DNA of 64,000 nucleotides from Dryobates pubescens (taxonomy: Eukaryota > Chordata > Aves > Piciformes > Picidae): the NCBI RefSeq assembly GCF_014839835.1, contig NC_071616.1, forward strand, positions 36,659,307-36,723,306, in the 5' to 3' direction. Of this stretch, positions 51,038 through 63,807 are shown piece after piece; positions within the stretch are counted from its first letter, which is position 1, and each line of letters begins with the position of its first letter. Position numbers and translations under genes: made by a program. The notes below the pieces were generated by a model that worked only from the letters and a program-made list of their open reading frames with translations, was not told the DNA's origin and made no database searches.

Positions 51038-54000
51038 CTACAGGTCGAGCAGCAGCACGCGGGGGTCCTCCACCGCTGCCTTGATCTTGCGCAGGAAGGT
51101 GACAGCCTCTCTGCCGTCGATCAGTCGGTGGTCGTACGTCAGCGCCACGTACATCATGGGCCGCACCTCCACCTGCGGGGGAGGCAGGAGACAGCCCCGG
51201 TGAGCCCAGCCCCGCTGCCTGCACCCTGCCCTCCCGGAGCTCAGGGAACACCTGCCTGTTCTAATGTCCTGCCCCCTTCGATGTGTCCTGCCTGACCTGA
51301 AGGGGAGGCACACGACAGCCATCAGGGAGCTCTGTCCCACTGCCTGCACCCTGCCCTCCTGGAGCTCAGGGAACACCTGCCTGTTCTAATGTCCTGCCCC
51401 CTTCGATGTGTCCTCCTGACCTGAAGGGGAGGCACAGGACAGCCATCAGGGAGCTCAGCCTGCACCATACTCTCCTGGGAGTTTGGGGAACACCTGCCTG
51501 TTCTAATGTCCTGCCCCCTTCGATGTGTCCTGCCTGACCTGAAGGGGAGGCACAAGACAGCCATCAGGGAGCTCAGCCTGCACCATCCTCTCCTGGGAGT
51601 TTGGGGAACACCTGCCTGTTCTAATGTCCTGCCCCCTTCGATGTGTCTTGCCCAGCAGGATCCCTGACCCACTCACCCAGCCAGGCCTACTGATCGCCAC
51701 CCAGGCTGGGTCTGCACCACACAACACTCAGTCTCTTTCTGGAGCTGTTCCCTGCCAGCTGAGGCACTTAGTGCCATGGATTAGTTGATTGGTTAAGGTT
51801 GGGTGATCAGTTGGACTCAATCTTGGAGATCTCTTCCAAGCTGGTTGATTCTGTCATTCTACCACAAGAGTTACAGCTGCCTCCTCCTCTCCACACCGAA
51901 GCAGATGACACATTTCTCCCACTCATGGACAGGACATGAGCCTCAAGCTGTGACTGGGTAGGTTTAGACTGGACATTAGGAAGAAGTGTTTCCCAGCAAG
52001 AGTGGTCAGGCATTGGAATGTGCTGCCCAGGGAGGTGGCTGAGTCACCAACCCTGGATGTGTTTAAAGTGGTTTGGATGTGGTGCTTGGGGATATGGTTT
52101 AGGGGTGAGCCTTGCAGAGCAGGGTTATCAGTTGGACTTGGTGATCCTGAGGGTCTTTCCAGCCTGAATGTTTCTGTGGCAAAGCCCTCTGCACACCTCA
52201 TGCAAGAACCAGTGCCAGCAAAACTTCCCTGAACCAATAGCCTCCACTCTTCCTTCATAGTAAAGCCTTTTAGAAGCTGACACTAACCCCCTAAAAAAGC
52301 ATTTGTGCTGTGGCCCTCATCTCACTGAGCTCTCTCCTCTGCTCACTGAAACCTGCACAGCTCCACTCACCTTGCCTCCCACGGCCACGGGCCTGTCAAA
52401 GATGGCGTGCATGCCTAAGATGGCAGACTGGGGTGGGTTAATGATAGGTGTCCCAAATAATGACCCAAAAACCCCTCCATTGCTGATTGTGAAAGTGCCA
52501 CCATCCATGTCTTCAATGGCCAGTTCATTCTTCCTTGCCTAGAAGAAAAGGCAAGGTCTTAGAAAGCCACATAGAAGGCAAAGGACAAGTTTGGAGGTTG
52601 ACTCTCTCCAGGAATAAATGCTGATGGCCAGAGCTTCACTTATTGATCTGTTCAGCTACAAATAACAGGAGTTACTTGAAAAGCATCCTGTCTTTAGATC
52701 TGAACCTTGACTGGCTTTGGGGAAGAATTCACTTGCCTTTGCTTCCAGCTCTTGCTGTTGCAAGAGACAGACACAGGGATTTCTACACCAGGGCAGTTCA
52801 GCCTTGGTCTCTAAAGACAAAGATGAAGATACACCACGTCACCAATGCATTGTCTGCACTCTTTTGGGAGGGTAACAAGTAAACAGGCATGGGCAGAGTT
52901 ACAGATGCCAGCTGGGTCACGGCCCACGGCACGACTCACTGTGTTAGAGGGCAGAAATGATGACACAGGAATTGAATCAATTGATGCCTACTCCAGCACC
53001 CCCAATGCTTCCCACTCCTCTGAACCCTTTTCAGTAAAGCCTTCAACCTTCCTTACCTTCTCCCCCAGCTCGTAGATGGCACGCTCTATGTCAGCATAGT
53101 TCATGTTTTCTACATTCCTAACAACAGGGACCACAAGACCCTAGGAAGAAGCAAAGTGCATGATCAGCAAATCACCACAGCGACACAGAGGTAGGGGCAG
53201 GAGCCTGGCCTCAGCCCAGCAGAGCTCCTGCTGCCCCCTCAGTGCACAGCAGAGCTGCCAGGATACCTGGCATGACACACACCAAGGGCCAACACTATAA
53301 ATGAGATACCAGCTTTGTCTTTGTAAGCCCATCTCATAAAGTTAACAAGGCCTGTTTGGATCCAGCTCCATGTCCATAAGAAGCAGGTGAGGCACTGGGC
53401 AGAGTTCAGCTGCCACCTCTCTCTCTGCAAGAAGAGTGCAGTCCCTTTATGATGGACCTCCCTTAGACTTTGGGAGCAGTGACAGAACTTCAGTCCTGGC
53501 CAAACCTCTGCCTCACAAAAGAACCAACTAATTTGACCTCAACATGAGGAGAAACTTCTTTACAGTGAGGGTGACGGAGCACTGGAACAGGCTGCCCAGA
53601 GAGGCTGTGGAGTCTCCTTCTCTGGAGACTTTCAAAACCCACCTGGATGCATTCCTGTGCTCACTACCCTAAGTGATCCTGCTTTGGTAGGGGGGTTGGA
53701 CTTGATCTCTGGAGGTCCCTTCCAACCTCTAACATACAGTGATACTATGACATCTGTACCTCCATCCTATATGCTCTGGACAGAGACATCTCTTTGAAGG
53801 AGCAATAGCATTTAGAGAAATGGTGGAACAGCACAGCAGGGTCAGCCAAGGGCAGGACATGCAAAGCTTTTACTGTCTATGCCATACCTTTATAGGTCCA
53901 TAGAAACACAACCCCCCCCAGTTTTCCTAACCTGGCCCTACTTATTAACCACCGAGATCTGTATTGACCTCACTACTGCATCTCCTAGCAGAGTGGCATA

Positions 54001-57000
54001 GTGTTCTTGGTCCTCCATCTTCTCCCAACCCCCATCTCAGCAGTCCACAATGCATCAGATGTGTCCTTTAGAAGATCAATCTCATCAGCAAGTTTCTGCT
54101 GTAGCAGAGCTCACAGTTGAGTTGTCTCAAAGTGTGTGGCCATTCCAGACCTGAGGCCCCATGGTCAAAACATCCAAGGTACCTACCCGGGGAGTCGCTA
54201 CAGCCACGCTGATGTCCACATAGTCCCTGTACACAATCTCTTTGGTCGTGTCATCAATCACTAGAAGGATCAAAAAGCTGTGTTACACACTCAGCACCCA
54301 AGATCAACATGTCAAGAGCCCCCAGATGGCCACGAAATCCTAACAATGTGCTAATCTCTAGTTTAAGTGTAACTCCAGAGAAGAATTAGCCCTCACTGCA
54401 CCTGTGGGAAAAGCACCAGGAGAGACAGACAGGAATCAGCCCAGGGAGGTGGCTGAGGCCCCTTCCCTGGAGATATTCAAGGTGAGGCTCAACGAGGCCC
54501 TGGGCAACTTGATCTAGCTGGGGATGTCCCTGCTGACTGCAGGGAGGTTGGACCGGATGACCTTTGGAGATCCCTTCTGGCCTGACCATTCTATGATTCT
54601 ATCAAACACAGCCCAGACAGGTCATTTCCTCTCAGACATCCCCCTTGGTTATTCTCCTTTTCTAGTTTTGAGCAAGCACCTCTGACACCCCCCAGAATCT
54701 GCACTGCACCTACAGCAGCTACCTCTACACTGACCAGCAGGCTCTGCCCTCTGTGGGCTGGCAAACGCACGGCCCCAGCTCCATTCCTGGCACCCCTTTC
54801 CTGATAGAGCCCCTCTTGGTAAGTTGTCCTCTACCTACTTAAGTGGCATGAGCAAAATCAGTTGCAGCATGTAGGACTGTCCCTCTTTTCCCTGTATATT
54901 TGACATGCTTATCCAAGCTACTAGGCCTGCCATGGACAGGGCCACCTGCTTTCCCCTCCTCTGCCACATTCAGGCATGCAACTCACCAGCAAGGATCACC
55001 ACTCACCTGCATTCACAACAGGCTGGTCCTGCAGAGCAAAAGCTGCAGCTTTCACAAAAGCTGACATGAAACCTAGCTTCAGGTTGTGCTTTTTCAGGAA
55101 GGAATCCTTGTGTACAGCTCTCATATCCCGGATGTTGCTGTAAAACACAGGGTGACACTGGTCATCAGAGAGACCAAGAAACACCATTCCCGTGCTCTGG
55201 GATAGATTTGAGAGGAAGCCTCACGGGCTGCAACCCTGCACCAACAGGAAAAGTCCTAATCTGCTGCAACACCCTTCAAATGGCATAAGTGAAGTGAGTT
55301 GAAAGCAGCCCTGAGGCTGGCCAAAGGACTTAAAAGGAAGTAGTCCTGGACCGTAAACTCCACGGGACAGGATCGAGCTGCATGATCTGCACTGCCAGGC
55401 ACAAAAGCAAGATAGGGCAGGGCACGTTTCCCGCTTAGGCCTCACACGTCCACACCGTTGCTGACAGCAGTGCAGTGCCACAGCCAGCAGCTGCAGGGGC
55501 AGCTGGGCCAGCTCTGCAAGGGTGAAGAAAGCAAGAAATGTCACGAGCAGAGAAGATGCACGTGGGGACCGAAGGAAAAGGCTTCAGTCATTGTGCAAGT
55601 CCAGCGCTAGCCAGCACGGCGACACCTCCAGAGCCAACTCCAGCCCTGGGAGTCCAGTGAGTATGAAGGAAAGCTCCCCAGATGCACTGGTGGTGTGTGC
55701 CAGCCCACCCACAGCCCTCAACCAGACAAACCATCCTTCCCTACTGCTTCTATTTATCACAACTGAGCCTGTTTACAGAAAGTCAACCAAGCTGTGGCTA
55801 CAACCTCTGCGTATTGCTGGCTAATATCAGATGCTGTGGAATTGTGTAGTCCGTTCCTCCCCCTATCCAGAGATCTTTGAGTCTTTGAAGAGACAGTTTC
55901 AACAAGGGGCAGGGGTCTTCATGTTTAGAGTGTTTGTTTTCCTGTGCCTAACCTTGTTTAGGGCTAGGATTACCACCCAAAGGCATTAGTGCCTCCCAAG
56001 ACACAAGGAGTATGGCAATGAGGATGAGGTTTGCTATGAAACTGGCTCATTATGGCTTCCTCCTTTCAGATGCTGACCCCTGTGGAAAGCAGGAGGCCCC
56101 AGCACAGGTCCTCATGAGCCAATCTCACAGCAATCTATCCAAACAAGATTACCAGATGCAATAAGAGCCTAAGGCCAGTGTAAAGTGACACCTCAAAGAG
56201 CCTCTGAGAGGAGATAAAGCTGCAGCACTTCCCCTCCAATCCAGACTATTTTGCCAACCTTATTGTTCTCAGACCCAAATATTTACATGTTTTGTCTTAA
56301 GGAGTAGAATAGGATTTCACAAGTCAATTTGATTTGGGCACAATTTCCCCTTAATGCATTGTAACATAAGCTGCCCACCCTCCAAAGCCATTACTGAGTT
56401 CAATCTGTGCAAGCACTTGAGTCAGGAGACCCCCACCTACCCAGAGGGGATGAGGAAGGATGCTAGTCCCTCTCTGGAAAGCTGCACCATCAGACAGCAA
56501 AGGCCTCAAACCTATGTAATGATCACCTGAAAGGCTGAGGAGGCCTGGGGGACCACCTCATCAGAAGTTAAATATGCCCACCTCCAAAAGCTGTAACCTG
56601 GTAGTGGCAGAAAGCAAATGCTACATCTCGCTGTCTTCCAATAGCCACTATACAAGTGATGTTGATCACTCCTGGTCTCATGCTCAACACATCCACAACC
56701 AAGAACCACACAGATGAGGAACCAGACCATCCCTTTTAAAAGCAGCAGGTGACTCCAGAGGAAGACCAGGCCATTAGGAAGCTATGCACCCCTGCAACAG
56801 GTTGCCCAGAGAGGTAGTTGAGGCCCCATCCCTGGAGGTATTCGAGGTGAAGCTCAACAAGGTTCTGGGCAACCTGATCTAGTTGAGGATGCCCCTGCTG
56901 ACTGCAGAGGGGGTTGGACTAGATGACTTTTGGAGGTCCCTTCCACCCCAAACCCCTCTGATTCTGTAACTCTACTGCAACACCACCAGGGCACCGATGA

Positions 57001-60000
57001 AGCAGTGCAGACAGCGGCACACAGCTAAGAGGTCCCAAGAGAAACGTTGCCAACCTCTCCAAAAAGAATCTTGACTCCTGCTTGCAGATGACTGCCTGCA
57101 TCTGTTTCTGCTTGTGCAGAGAAGAAGAGGTCTGCTCCTCACCTCATGTCGATCTCGTTGAAAGTGGTCAGCATGGCACAAGTGTTCTGAGCCTCTTTCA
57201 GCCGCTGGGCGATGCGCTGGCGCATCCGATTCATTTTCACCTGGAAAGCAAAAGGAGGTAAGCAGAAGCTGCCTCCAGCTCATCCAAGAGGCAAAACGTA
57301 CAGGAAACTCAAGAGGTCCTTCCTCTTGCCATCAGGTTGACTAGTAACAGATGCCTAGGGCCAAGGCTTTCACTTCAGGTCTCCCTGAGGAGCGTGGCAG
57401 GCTGAGGCGTTGATTTCAGTATGAAACTTCCAAGCTCAACACACGGTTCACTTGAAAAGCAGTGCTGAAGGCATCACAGTGTAACTACTACTGACCTGTG
57501 TGTTCCTCAGGACCCCCAAGCATACACAGGTTTCCAGCATGAGGCTAAAGTGAGAACAGCAAGGCAGCTAAGAAAGCAGGCTGCTCAACCATGTTCTCTT
57601 CAGAACGCACAAGGCAGCTGCAGCAGCCTCAGTCCTTTCCTGAGGACTTGTGGACAGACCAAGCAGATCACACTGAGCCCTCTTTGCTCACTCAGCAGAG
57701 CTCAAGACAAGACTTTTGCCTAGAAAACACCTGTGTCAGATCAGACCTGGCTCTTCCTCTACCCCACCCCCAAGTGGTGCCCTCACATAGAGAGTTTCCC
57801 CATCTCTCACAGCCATACTGAGCTGGGTGCAAACAGGTAGATATGGACACATCCAGAAAGCTCGAGGCTTATGCAAGAAGAGACTGTCACCCAGCAACAG
57901 TGCTGGCAAGGCCCCTATTCCCACAGCTTACCCTATGCTCTGATCTGGCACCTTTGCTGGGCACTGCCTCCCCAGGAGGGGCTGCCGCTGGGGCTGCAGC
58001 CGGCTTCACCGCAGACACTGAGGGTAAAGAACACATCAGTCATACAGGGAAGCCAGGGCTCGACTGCAATGCCCTGAAGCAGAAAGCCCATCTGAGCTCC
58101 TTGCTCAAGCAACACTGTGTGGAAGCAGCCTTGACTGGGCTGGGCAGGTTCCAGGCATAGCTGAGCTCTCCAGTCAGGAGCATGCAGGGCAGTGATGCGA
58201 GGAGGCCTTCACCATAAATGCCAGACTGTTTAGCTGCCTTTAACCTGACACCTTCTCCTCAAGGAGGAGAGGCTTGAAAATAGGAGAAAATGGCTGCTGC
58301 CTCACCTGGCTTGCTGTCGATGGGCTGAGTTGACACAGGTGGCACTGGTGGCATTGTAGTGGGAATTGGCGCTGCAGGAGGAGGAGGAGCCGCAGCTACA
58401 GGTTCAGGGGCTGCAGGAGGAGGAGGGGCTGCTGCTGGTTTGGCCTTGGCAGGAGCAGCTGAAAGACAAGGAAGAGCCACGGTAAGGCACCAACAGCTTC
58501 CACTGTCAGTGATCTCTGAGTCCAACCCACCTGATAAAAGCTAACCCTCTGTCAGAGTGCCTTTATGTTCTCACACTACTGAACTGACAGGAGCCACCAC
58601 AAGGGGATTCCATGGGAAAGTGCTTTACTCATCAACACCACAGATCTCCTCACTGTGCAGGAGACTGGGTACTAAAGAAAGAGGGCAGACAATGGAGTTA
58701 CACAAGGTAAATTCTCAAATAATTTTAGCTTAGAGCTGCAGTCTCCTCCAGAGGGAGCAAAGGGAAAGTCCCCCACTCAGAAGGACAAAAATCATGTTTT
58801 TCTAGTGGACAACAGACTTTTCTTCCAACTACAAGCAGCATATGGAAAAATTATTTAATCTCTCTCAAGATCCCTCTAAAGGCTTTGGTTCCATCTTCTG
58901 AAGAAGACTGGAGGAAACAGAAAGGCCTGAGCAAGTTACACATGCCTGACACTACAGCACAGGAGGCTCCACCTCAACATGAGGGGGACCTTCTTCACTG
59001 TGAGGGTCACAGAGCACTGGAACAGGCTCCCCAGAGCCTGTATTCCACAAGGAATTCACACTGCAGGAGAAGGACTGCGTCGCTGGGAGGTTCCATCATA
59101 TGAGGAAGAACAACTGGAATGGACTGATGCTTGAGCCTGAATGAGAGACTGTGTGGAAGGACACCCAGAAGAAGACATGGACTGTTGCTACACATGTCAT
59201 AAGAAGAGTTCTAATTTGATGATATGTTCTGGGTGCAGGGATTATGGTATGGAATAAGGGGTGGTCTGTGGTGGTTTAGGCTGGGTGCTGGCCCAGATGC
59301 CACTGCGCAGGCCACACCTGGGAGGTCCCAAGGGGTGGGCCCAGCCCAGGGGGTGGTCACAGGGACCAGGTATTCCATTCCCATAATGCCCTGCTCCCCT
59401 ATAAAAAGGCCATGCGGGGTCTTCACTTCCTCTTTCGTCCCCTGCTGCTGCCTAGGTAACATGGCGTGAGCCGCCTCCCTTGGGCCTGAGCAGGCCCAAG
59501 GCTGGGTTGTGGAGAGAGGTTGTGGAGTCTCCTTCTCTGGAGACTTTCAAGACCCATCTGGATGTGCTCCTGTGTGACCTGCGCTGGATTCTATGGTCCT
59601 GCTCTGGCTGGGGGGGTTGGACCTGATGACCTTCAGAGATCCCTTTCAACCCCTAACCTCCTGCGATCCTGTGACTTACCTCCAGTTTTCCTGAGTTTGA
59701 ACAGAGGTGTCCCCCCTTCCACTTTGCCACCATCAGGTACCAGAAGGGCTTCAATCACACCAGCTGCTGGGGCTGGAACTTGCACTGATGTCTGCAAAAA
59801 GCAAAATCAGTGAAATTCCCCCAAACACTGGATGGAGAAGAAGAGCCCAAGAGAAGATGCCAGTATGAGCAGATACACTTTGTAATTTGACACAGACAGC
59901 AGCTCTGTCTTGCACCATTTGCACCAGTTTTCACACCCTCTACTGGGATTTTGTGCCAATACTTAGGAGTTTCAGGAGATGCTGGCAGTGTAACATACAG

Positions 60001-63000
60001 CCTAACCTTCTTGCTCCAGAGTACAAGCAAGAACTCACCCACTGCCAGCATCTTCCTGACGGTAACACTGGAAGCAGGGAGTTTTAGCAAGAACTTCAAA
60101 GCTTGAGAATCATTTAAGGAGTGAATAAAATTAAAGGCTAAATTTAAAACAATCTGAAGACACCCTATGGCTCTGCAGATTCCTCCTCTGTTTAAACACA
60201 AACAGGTTTCAAAACTTAAGAGCCCTGAAATTGGAAGGAGGAATAGAATTGGAGATCCAACAATCATGACCACCACTGGCACTTAATCAAATGTATGAGG
60301 AAAGGAAGAGTTATCAAAGAATCTGCACTTAAGGTACAGCCAGCTTTCATACTAGATGAGAAAAGCTTTTGTCCATGAAGGGAGCAGGAGACACAGCCAG
60401 GGCCTGCAGGCTCTATGAGCTCTTAGCAGGAGAGGAGCCATACAGGGTACCCGATGGAGAACTAGAAGTAGTTTTGGTCCAGAAAACTCCTACCTTATCT
60501 GTTTCAATCTCACACACCACTTCATCTTCTGCCACTGTGTCTCCAACAGCTGAATGACAGATATGAAGACCACTGTGAGGAAGGAGGTGTGCTCTAGCCT
60601 CCCCTCTTAACCCACAGCAGTCTGCCCCACTAACCCAGAATTTTCTCTCCCCAGTTCTCTGCAGCTTCGAAAGTCTCACTCAAGCAATCTACTGCACGGT
60701 CAGAGTCCAGTTTAGACATCACCCTTTGCTCAACATCACCCATGACAGCAAAGTGCCAAGGCAGTGACTGCAATCCTTACCCCTTAGGAAAACTGCCATT
60801 AACTGCCTCATTTGTCACAACCTGAAAGGCACAGAGCATGCTTTCCAACCAGTGAGCCACAGTCCATCCCCATGCTGTGCAGTGCAGCACCAAGTGCTGA
60901 GAACTGCAGGGAAAAGGCAACTCTTACCTTTCTCCCACCTGACATCTCCTTCTGTGACTGACTCTGCAAAGGCTGGTGTGTTCACTGTAACCACATCATC
61001 CCCTGTAAGAGAGACAGACAGGCTTTAATGCATTCAGAGCTCAAAACTTACAGCATTGCTTCATTCTTGCCATCAGCACTCTGCTGGAGAGGGTAGGTCA
61101 ACAGATACCAAATGCTGGTCGCCTCCTTGCTCCAGCACTGATTAACATTTAAAGACAAGAGAAATTGCCACTTGACTGGAAGTCACGTAGTGACAGGGAT
61201 GCCAGACAAAATCTTTGAGAGCCCTAGGACATAAACCCTCAGCCATCCATTGAGGTGAGAGACAGCAGTGGACCTAGGCCAAGGGTGGAAGTGGCGGTTT
61301 CAGCTGTTAGCAGGATAGCAACAGGTAGCACAAGAGCCATCCCAAGGGCTCCTTCTTACTTACTACGTACTGCAGTGGTTCTGAAGTAACGGACAGTGAA
61401 GACACTGGAGCTATTTACTCTGCAGAGAGAGAGAGAGAGCAAGGTATGAACACAGAAATATGTTCCTCTGTAGGCTGCTCAGCTATTCTGATGTATTTGT
61501 TCCAAGGGACTCCTACTTACATTTCAAGCTGCAACAAGAAAGGAAACATCACTGAAGCTCTCAGGAACTCAGTGAGAAATGACATGGATGGAATTCTAAT
61601 TTAGGGAGACAACCCAACAGAACCACTGTGGATGAAGCACTGATGACAGGCTGACCTAGCCCGCACACCCTACAGCTAAGATGGCTAGTAACCATTTTTT
61701 TTCCCCACCCCATCAGGACTGTCATCTCCACAGAAATTGGATTGCTCCAAAAAAAGGAGAAAGCACTGTAAATTGCCTATGGCAACGTGTTCAAGAGACA
61801 GCTACTTCTCTCCCCCGTGCCCCTTCAAAGGCAGCTAGCAATCCCAGGCATTCCAAAGGATGGGGGATTTTTATACCTACTGACATCCCATTTGGAAACC
61901 TGAAACAAACATGCTTTAGCACTTCCTCTAGAACAAGCTACTTGGTGCAAACTGCACTGCAGGCTTTCTTGGATGTGCTGTTATTTCCCCAAACACATTT
62001 ACAAGACCACCTCAGCAGTGCAGATCTGTCCTAGGAACGACAGCTCCCTGCACCACCCCTGGGCTGACAGAAATCCTACCAGGAGGCCACCATAAAGCAC
62101 ACCTGATTTCTAAGCAGATAATCAAAAGGTAGCAGAGATCCATTTATCAACAGTCTCCTCATTCTTGTCCCTTTCCTGCCCTGGTACCTGGTTCCAAACA
62201 AAGCTTATGCTCTTGAAACATGCCACACTTCCTGACCTCCAAAAGCTGGAGTTTGTTGGGGCGAGCTCCACGCTCCTGCAGTGCACACAGGGATTTTGTG
62301 ACAGCCAACCATGTCCTGCCTCCCAGGCCCAAAAATCTTATCAGGATTAGTGCAACCCCAGCCTCTTCACATCACAGCTCTCCTGGGGATACTTACACAA
62401 GCTTCCTGCTGTTCATGTAAGCCATTCCTTGGCTCCCAGCCACACCTGTGGATGAGAATGGTGTTACTCCACAGGAACGTTACCCAACCGTCCAGCTCTC
62501 AAACGTCCCTATCATGTAAAAGAGTGCAGAGCACACCAGTGTCCATCCTGAAAGAGGTTCAGGACTAAGAGGGGAATACAGACATACAGAGGCACCTCAG
62601 TGTCAACAGTTTGGCCCAGAGTTTGCCAACACCAGTGGTCTTGCCTTTGTTTAGTTTTACAGAGGTGGGAAAACGAGTGATATCTTCACCTCAAAGCTAG
62701 TAAGGATCACTTTGAAGAGGGCAAACAAAGCAGTGGCTACCCCAGTCAGAACAAAACCAGGAGACAACTATGAGGGACACCTTCAGGACTGCAATACCTT
62801 TGGTGCTTGCTGCTGAGTTATCCTCACCAATACAAAGGAGTTCCCAATAGGAGCAAGGGATCAGTTACATAAGAGGCAGCTCCAGAAAGCTTCACAGTCA
62901 CATGGACAGGTAAGGAATAAAAACACCCATAGAAACAGGGTGCAGAATGGAGTAACAAGCCACCACCATCCCTCTTCTCTGTCCATCCTCTGGCCCAAGA

Positions 63001-63807
63001 ATGCTTTTCCAGAACTCATAGCAGAGAGGTACTTGCATAACTTCTCAGTTTCACATACCCCACTGTCTCCTCCTCACCCTGCTTCCCCGGCCCTGACACT
63101 GCAGTTTCTGTTACAAACTGAACTCCTGTCCTTTGTCTCTTTCAGAGCACTTGGCAATTCTCCAGACTGATCTTAAAGAGTCACAGCAAAGCAGCTGGAG
63201 AACACAGCGCCAGAAGGAAGAACCATTTCCCCACTTGATTTTTTTCCTTTTTAAACAATATGACTTTAACACCATCCCCTAGTAAAGGGTTGACATTGGA
63301 ACTCCAGAAACTGGAGAAGGTAAGCAGATTCAACTGGTTTCTCAAAGTGGAATAAGAGGTGAGTGATGGAATGTTATACAAACACAGAACAGCTAGAATA
63401 AAAAGTCAGAGCTGTGGGAAAATCCAGTTTAAGCACCAAAGAAGAGTCCACAGGCATATGAGATTTGACATGTCACTTAACATTCACCCAGCATTTTCAC
63501 AGGAGCTTATTGGAGAGCTAGGCTCTGCAATAGCATGTCTGCAATGCTTGAAACACACTCTGCTTCTGCAGGGAAATCCTCAGCAGAGCTGAATGGGTCA
63601 GGCAGCAGCTACATCAGGCAAGAGAGGCACTCACATGGAAGCACAGCTGATTTTGCCAACTCTTTCTTCATTACATGATTGATGGAAACAAACCCCAGTC
63701 AAAACCTATTACCTATTTTCATTATCAGCTCTGCTCTAAGCAGTTTGAAATGAAATGAATGTGTAAGACTCACCAGACAGAGAGCATCTTGCCAGAGTAC
63801 AGTTCCC
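51038..63807 (-). CDS. DLST: DLST, dihydrolipoyl succinyltransferase (E2 of 2-oxoglutarate dehydrogenase), lacks exon 1
   Basis: Mitochondrial matrix E2 core that transfers the succinyl group from lipoyl-lysine to CoA in the TCA cycle. Fourteen coding exons, 5' to 3': 63807-63774, 62445-62397, 61429-61364, 61002-60928, 60549-60494, 59791-59680, 58458-58306, 58017-57932, 57240-57143, 55137-55017, 54260-54187, 53140-53057, 52538-52371 and 51172-51038. They total 1311 nt or 436 residues plus stop. Only exon 1, encoding the start of the mitochondrial presequence, lies right of the window. In order: presequence remainder ([10 protein letters not shown]...); lipoyl domain with [11 protein letters not shown], whose lipoylated lysine codon is 60496-60494; Ala/Pro linker (AAPPPPAAP); catalytic domain from about [19 protein letters not shown] with [20 protein letters not shown] and the catalytic DHRLIDGRE; end DPRVLLLDL. 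As in the mammalian enzyme, no separate E1/E3-binding domain is visible. Every junction is GT-AG and in frame. Confidence 0.97.
51214..51652. repeat. Tandem repeat, period 117-125 bp, about 3.7 copies
   Basis: Four copies of the anchor 'cctgcctgttctaatgtcct' start at 51251, 51376, 51493 and 51611. Each is followed by 'gcccccttcgatgtgtc', and most by 'gaaggggaggcac' and 'gacagccatcagggagct'. The first unit starts about 40 bp from the acceptor of the last DLST exon. Confidence 0.93.
51764..51860 (+). repeat. CR1 LINE 3'-terminal remnant
   Basis: Only the last roughly 100 bp of a CR1: 'gcacttagtgccatggatta', 'ttggactcaatcttggagat' and 'ctcttccaagctggttgatt'. It is in the last DLST intron. Confidence 0.75.
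51939..52178 (+). repeat. CR1 LINE 3'-end fragment
   Basis: Starts 'gcctcaagctgtgactgggt' and ends 'gcctgaatgtttctgtgg'. It is closely similar to the RPS6KL1 intronic copy at 40,270-40,520, so the two belong to one subfamily. Confidence 0.95.
53534..53750 (+). repeat. CR1 LINE 3'-end fragment
   Basis: It shows 'gacctcaacatgaggagaaa', 'ggaacaggctgcccagagag', 'cacctggatgcattcctgtg' and the terminal 'ccaacctctaacatacagtg'. Same general type as the 33,003 copy. In a DLST intron, antisense to the gene. Confidence 0.95.
54434..54601 (+). repeat. CR1 LINE 3'-end fragment
   Basis: It shows 'cagcccagggaggtggctga', 'caacttgatctagctgggga' and the terminal 'ccattctatgattctatc'. In a DLST intron; same type as the EIF2B2 intronic copy at 14,270. 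Confidence 0.95.
56793..56975 (+). repeat. CR1 LINE 3'-end fragment
   Basis: It shows 'aacaggttgcccagagaggt', 'caacctgatctagttgagga' and 'gactagatgacttttggagg'. In a DLST intron; same type as the 54,434 copy. Confidence 0.95.
58958..59672 (+). repeat. CR1 LINE fragment split by a later insertion
   Basis: The left part (58958-59036) ends within 'gaacaggctccccagag'. The right part (59513-59672) resumes with 'agagaggttgtggagtctcc' and runs to the CR1 end 'ctcctgcgatcctgtg'. The two parts are consecutive in CR1, so the roughly 476 bp between them inserted later. The bases agag occur at both edges and may be the target duplication. Confidence 0.85.
59037..59512 (+). mobile_element. LTR-like insertion (putative solo LTR) inside a CR1
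   Basis: About 476 bp of non-CR1 sequence nested in a CR1 copy in a DLST intron. It has a promoter-like centre, a TATA-type motif at 59400-59406 followed by a pyrimidine-rich stretch, as in the U3/R part of a retroviral LTR. A 4-bp agag at each edge fits a short target duplication. No internal viral genes flank it, so it would be a solo LTR fossil, younger than the CR1 it interrupts. Clear TG...CA ends were not found, so the family is open. Confidence 0.35.

Noticed and set aside
51322-51727. Minus-strand frames containing [14 protein letters not shown] repeats as coding sequence
   Set aside because: They come from the tandem repeat in the last DLST intron. Unit spacings of 125, 117 and 118 bp do not keep one frame, and the DLST protein is complete without them.
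53057-53140. Possible length error in a DLST exon
   Set aside because: On recounting, the exon is 84 nt and reads through in frame (GLVVPVVRN ... YELGEK).
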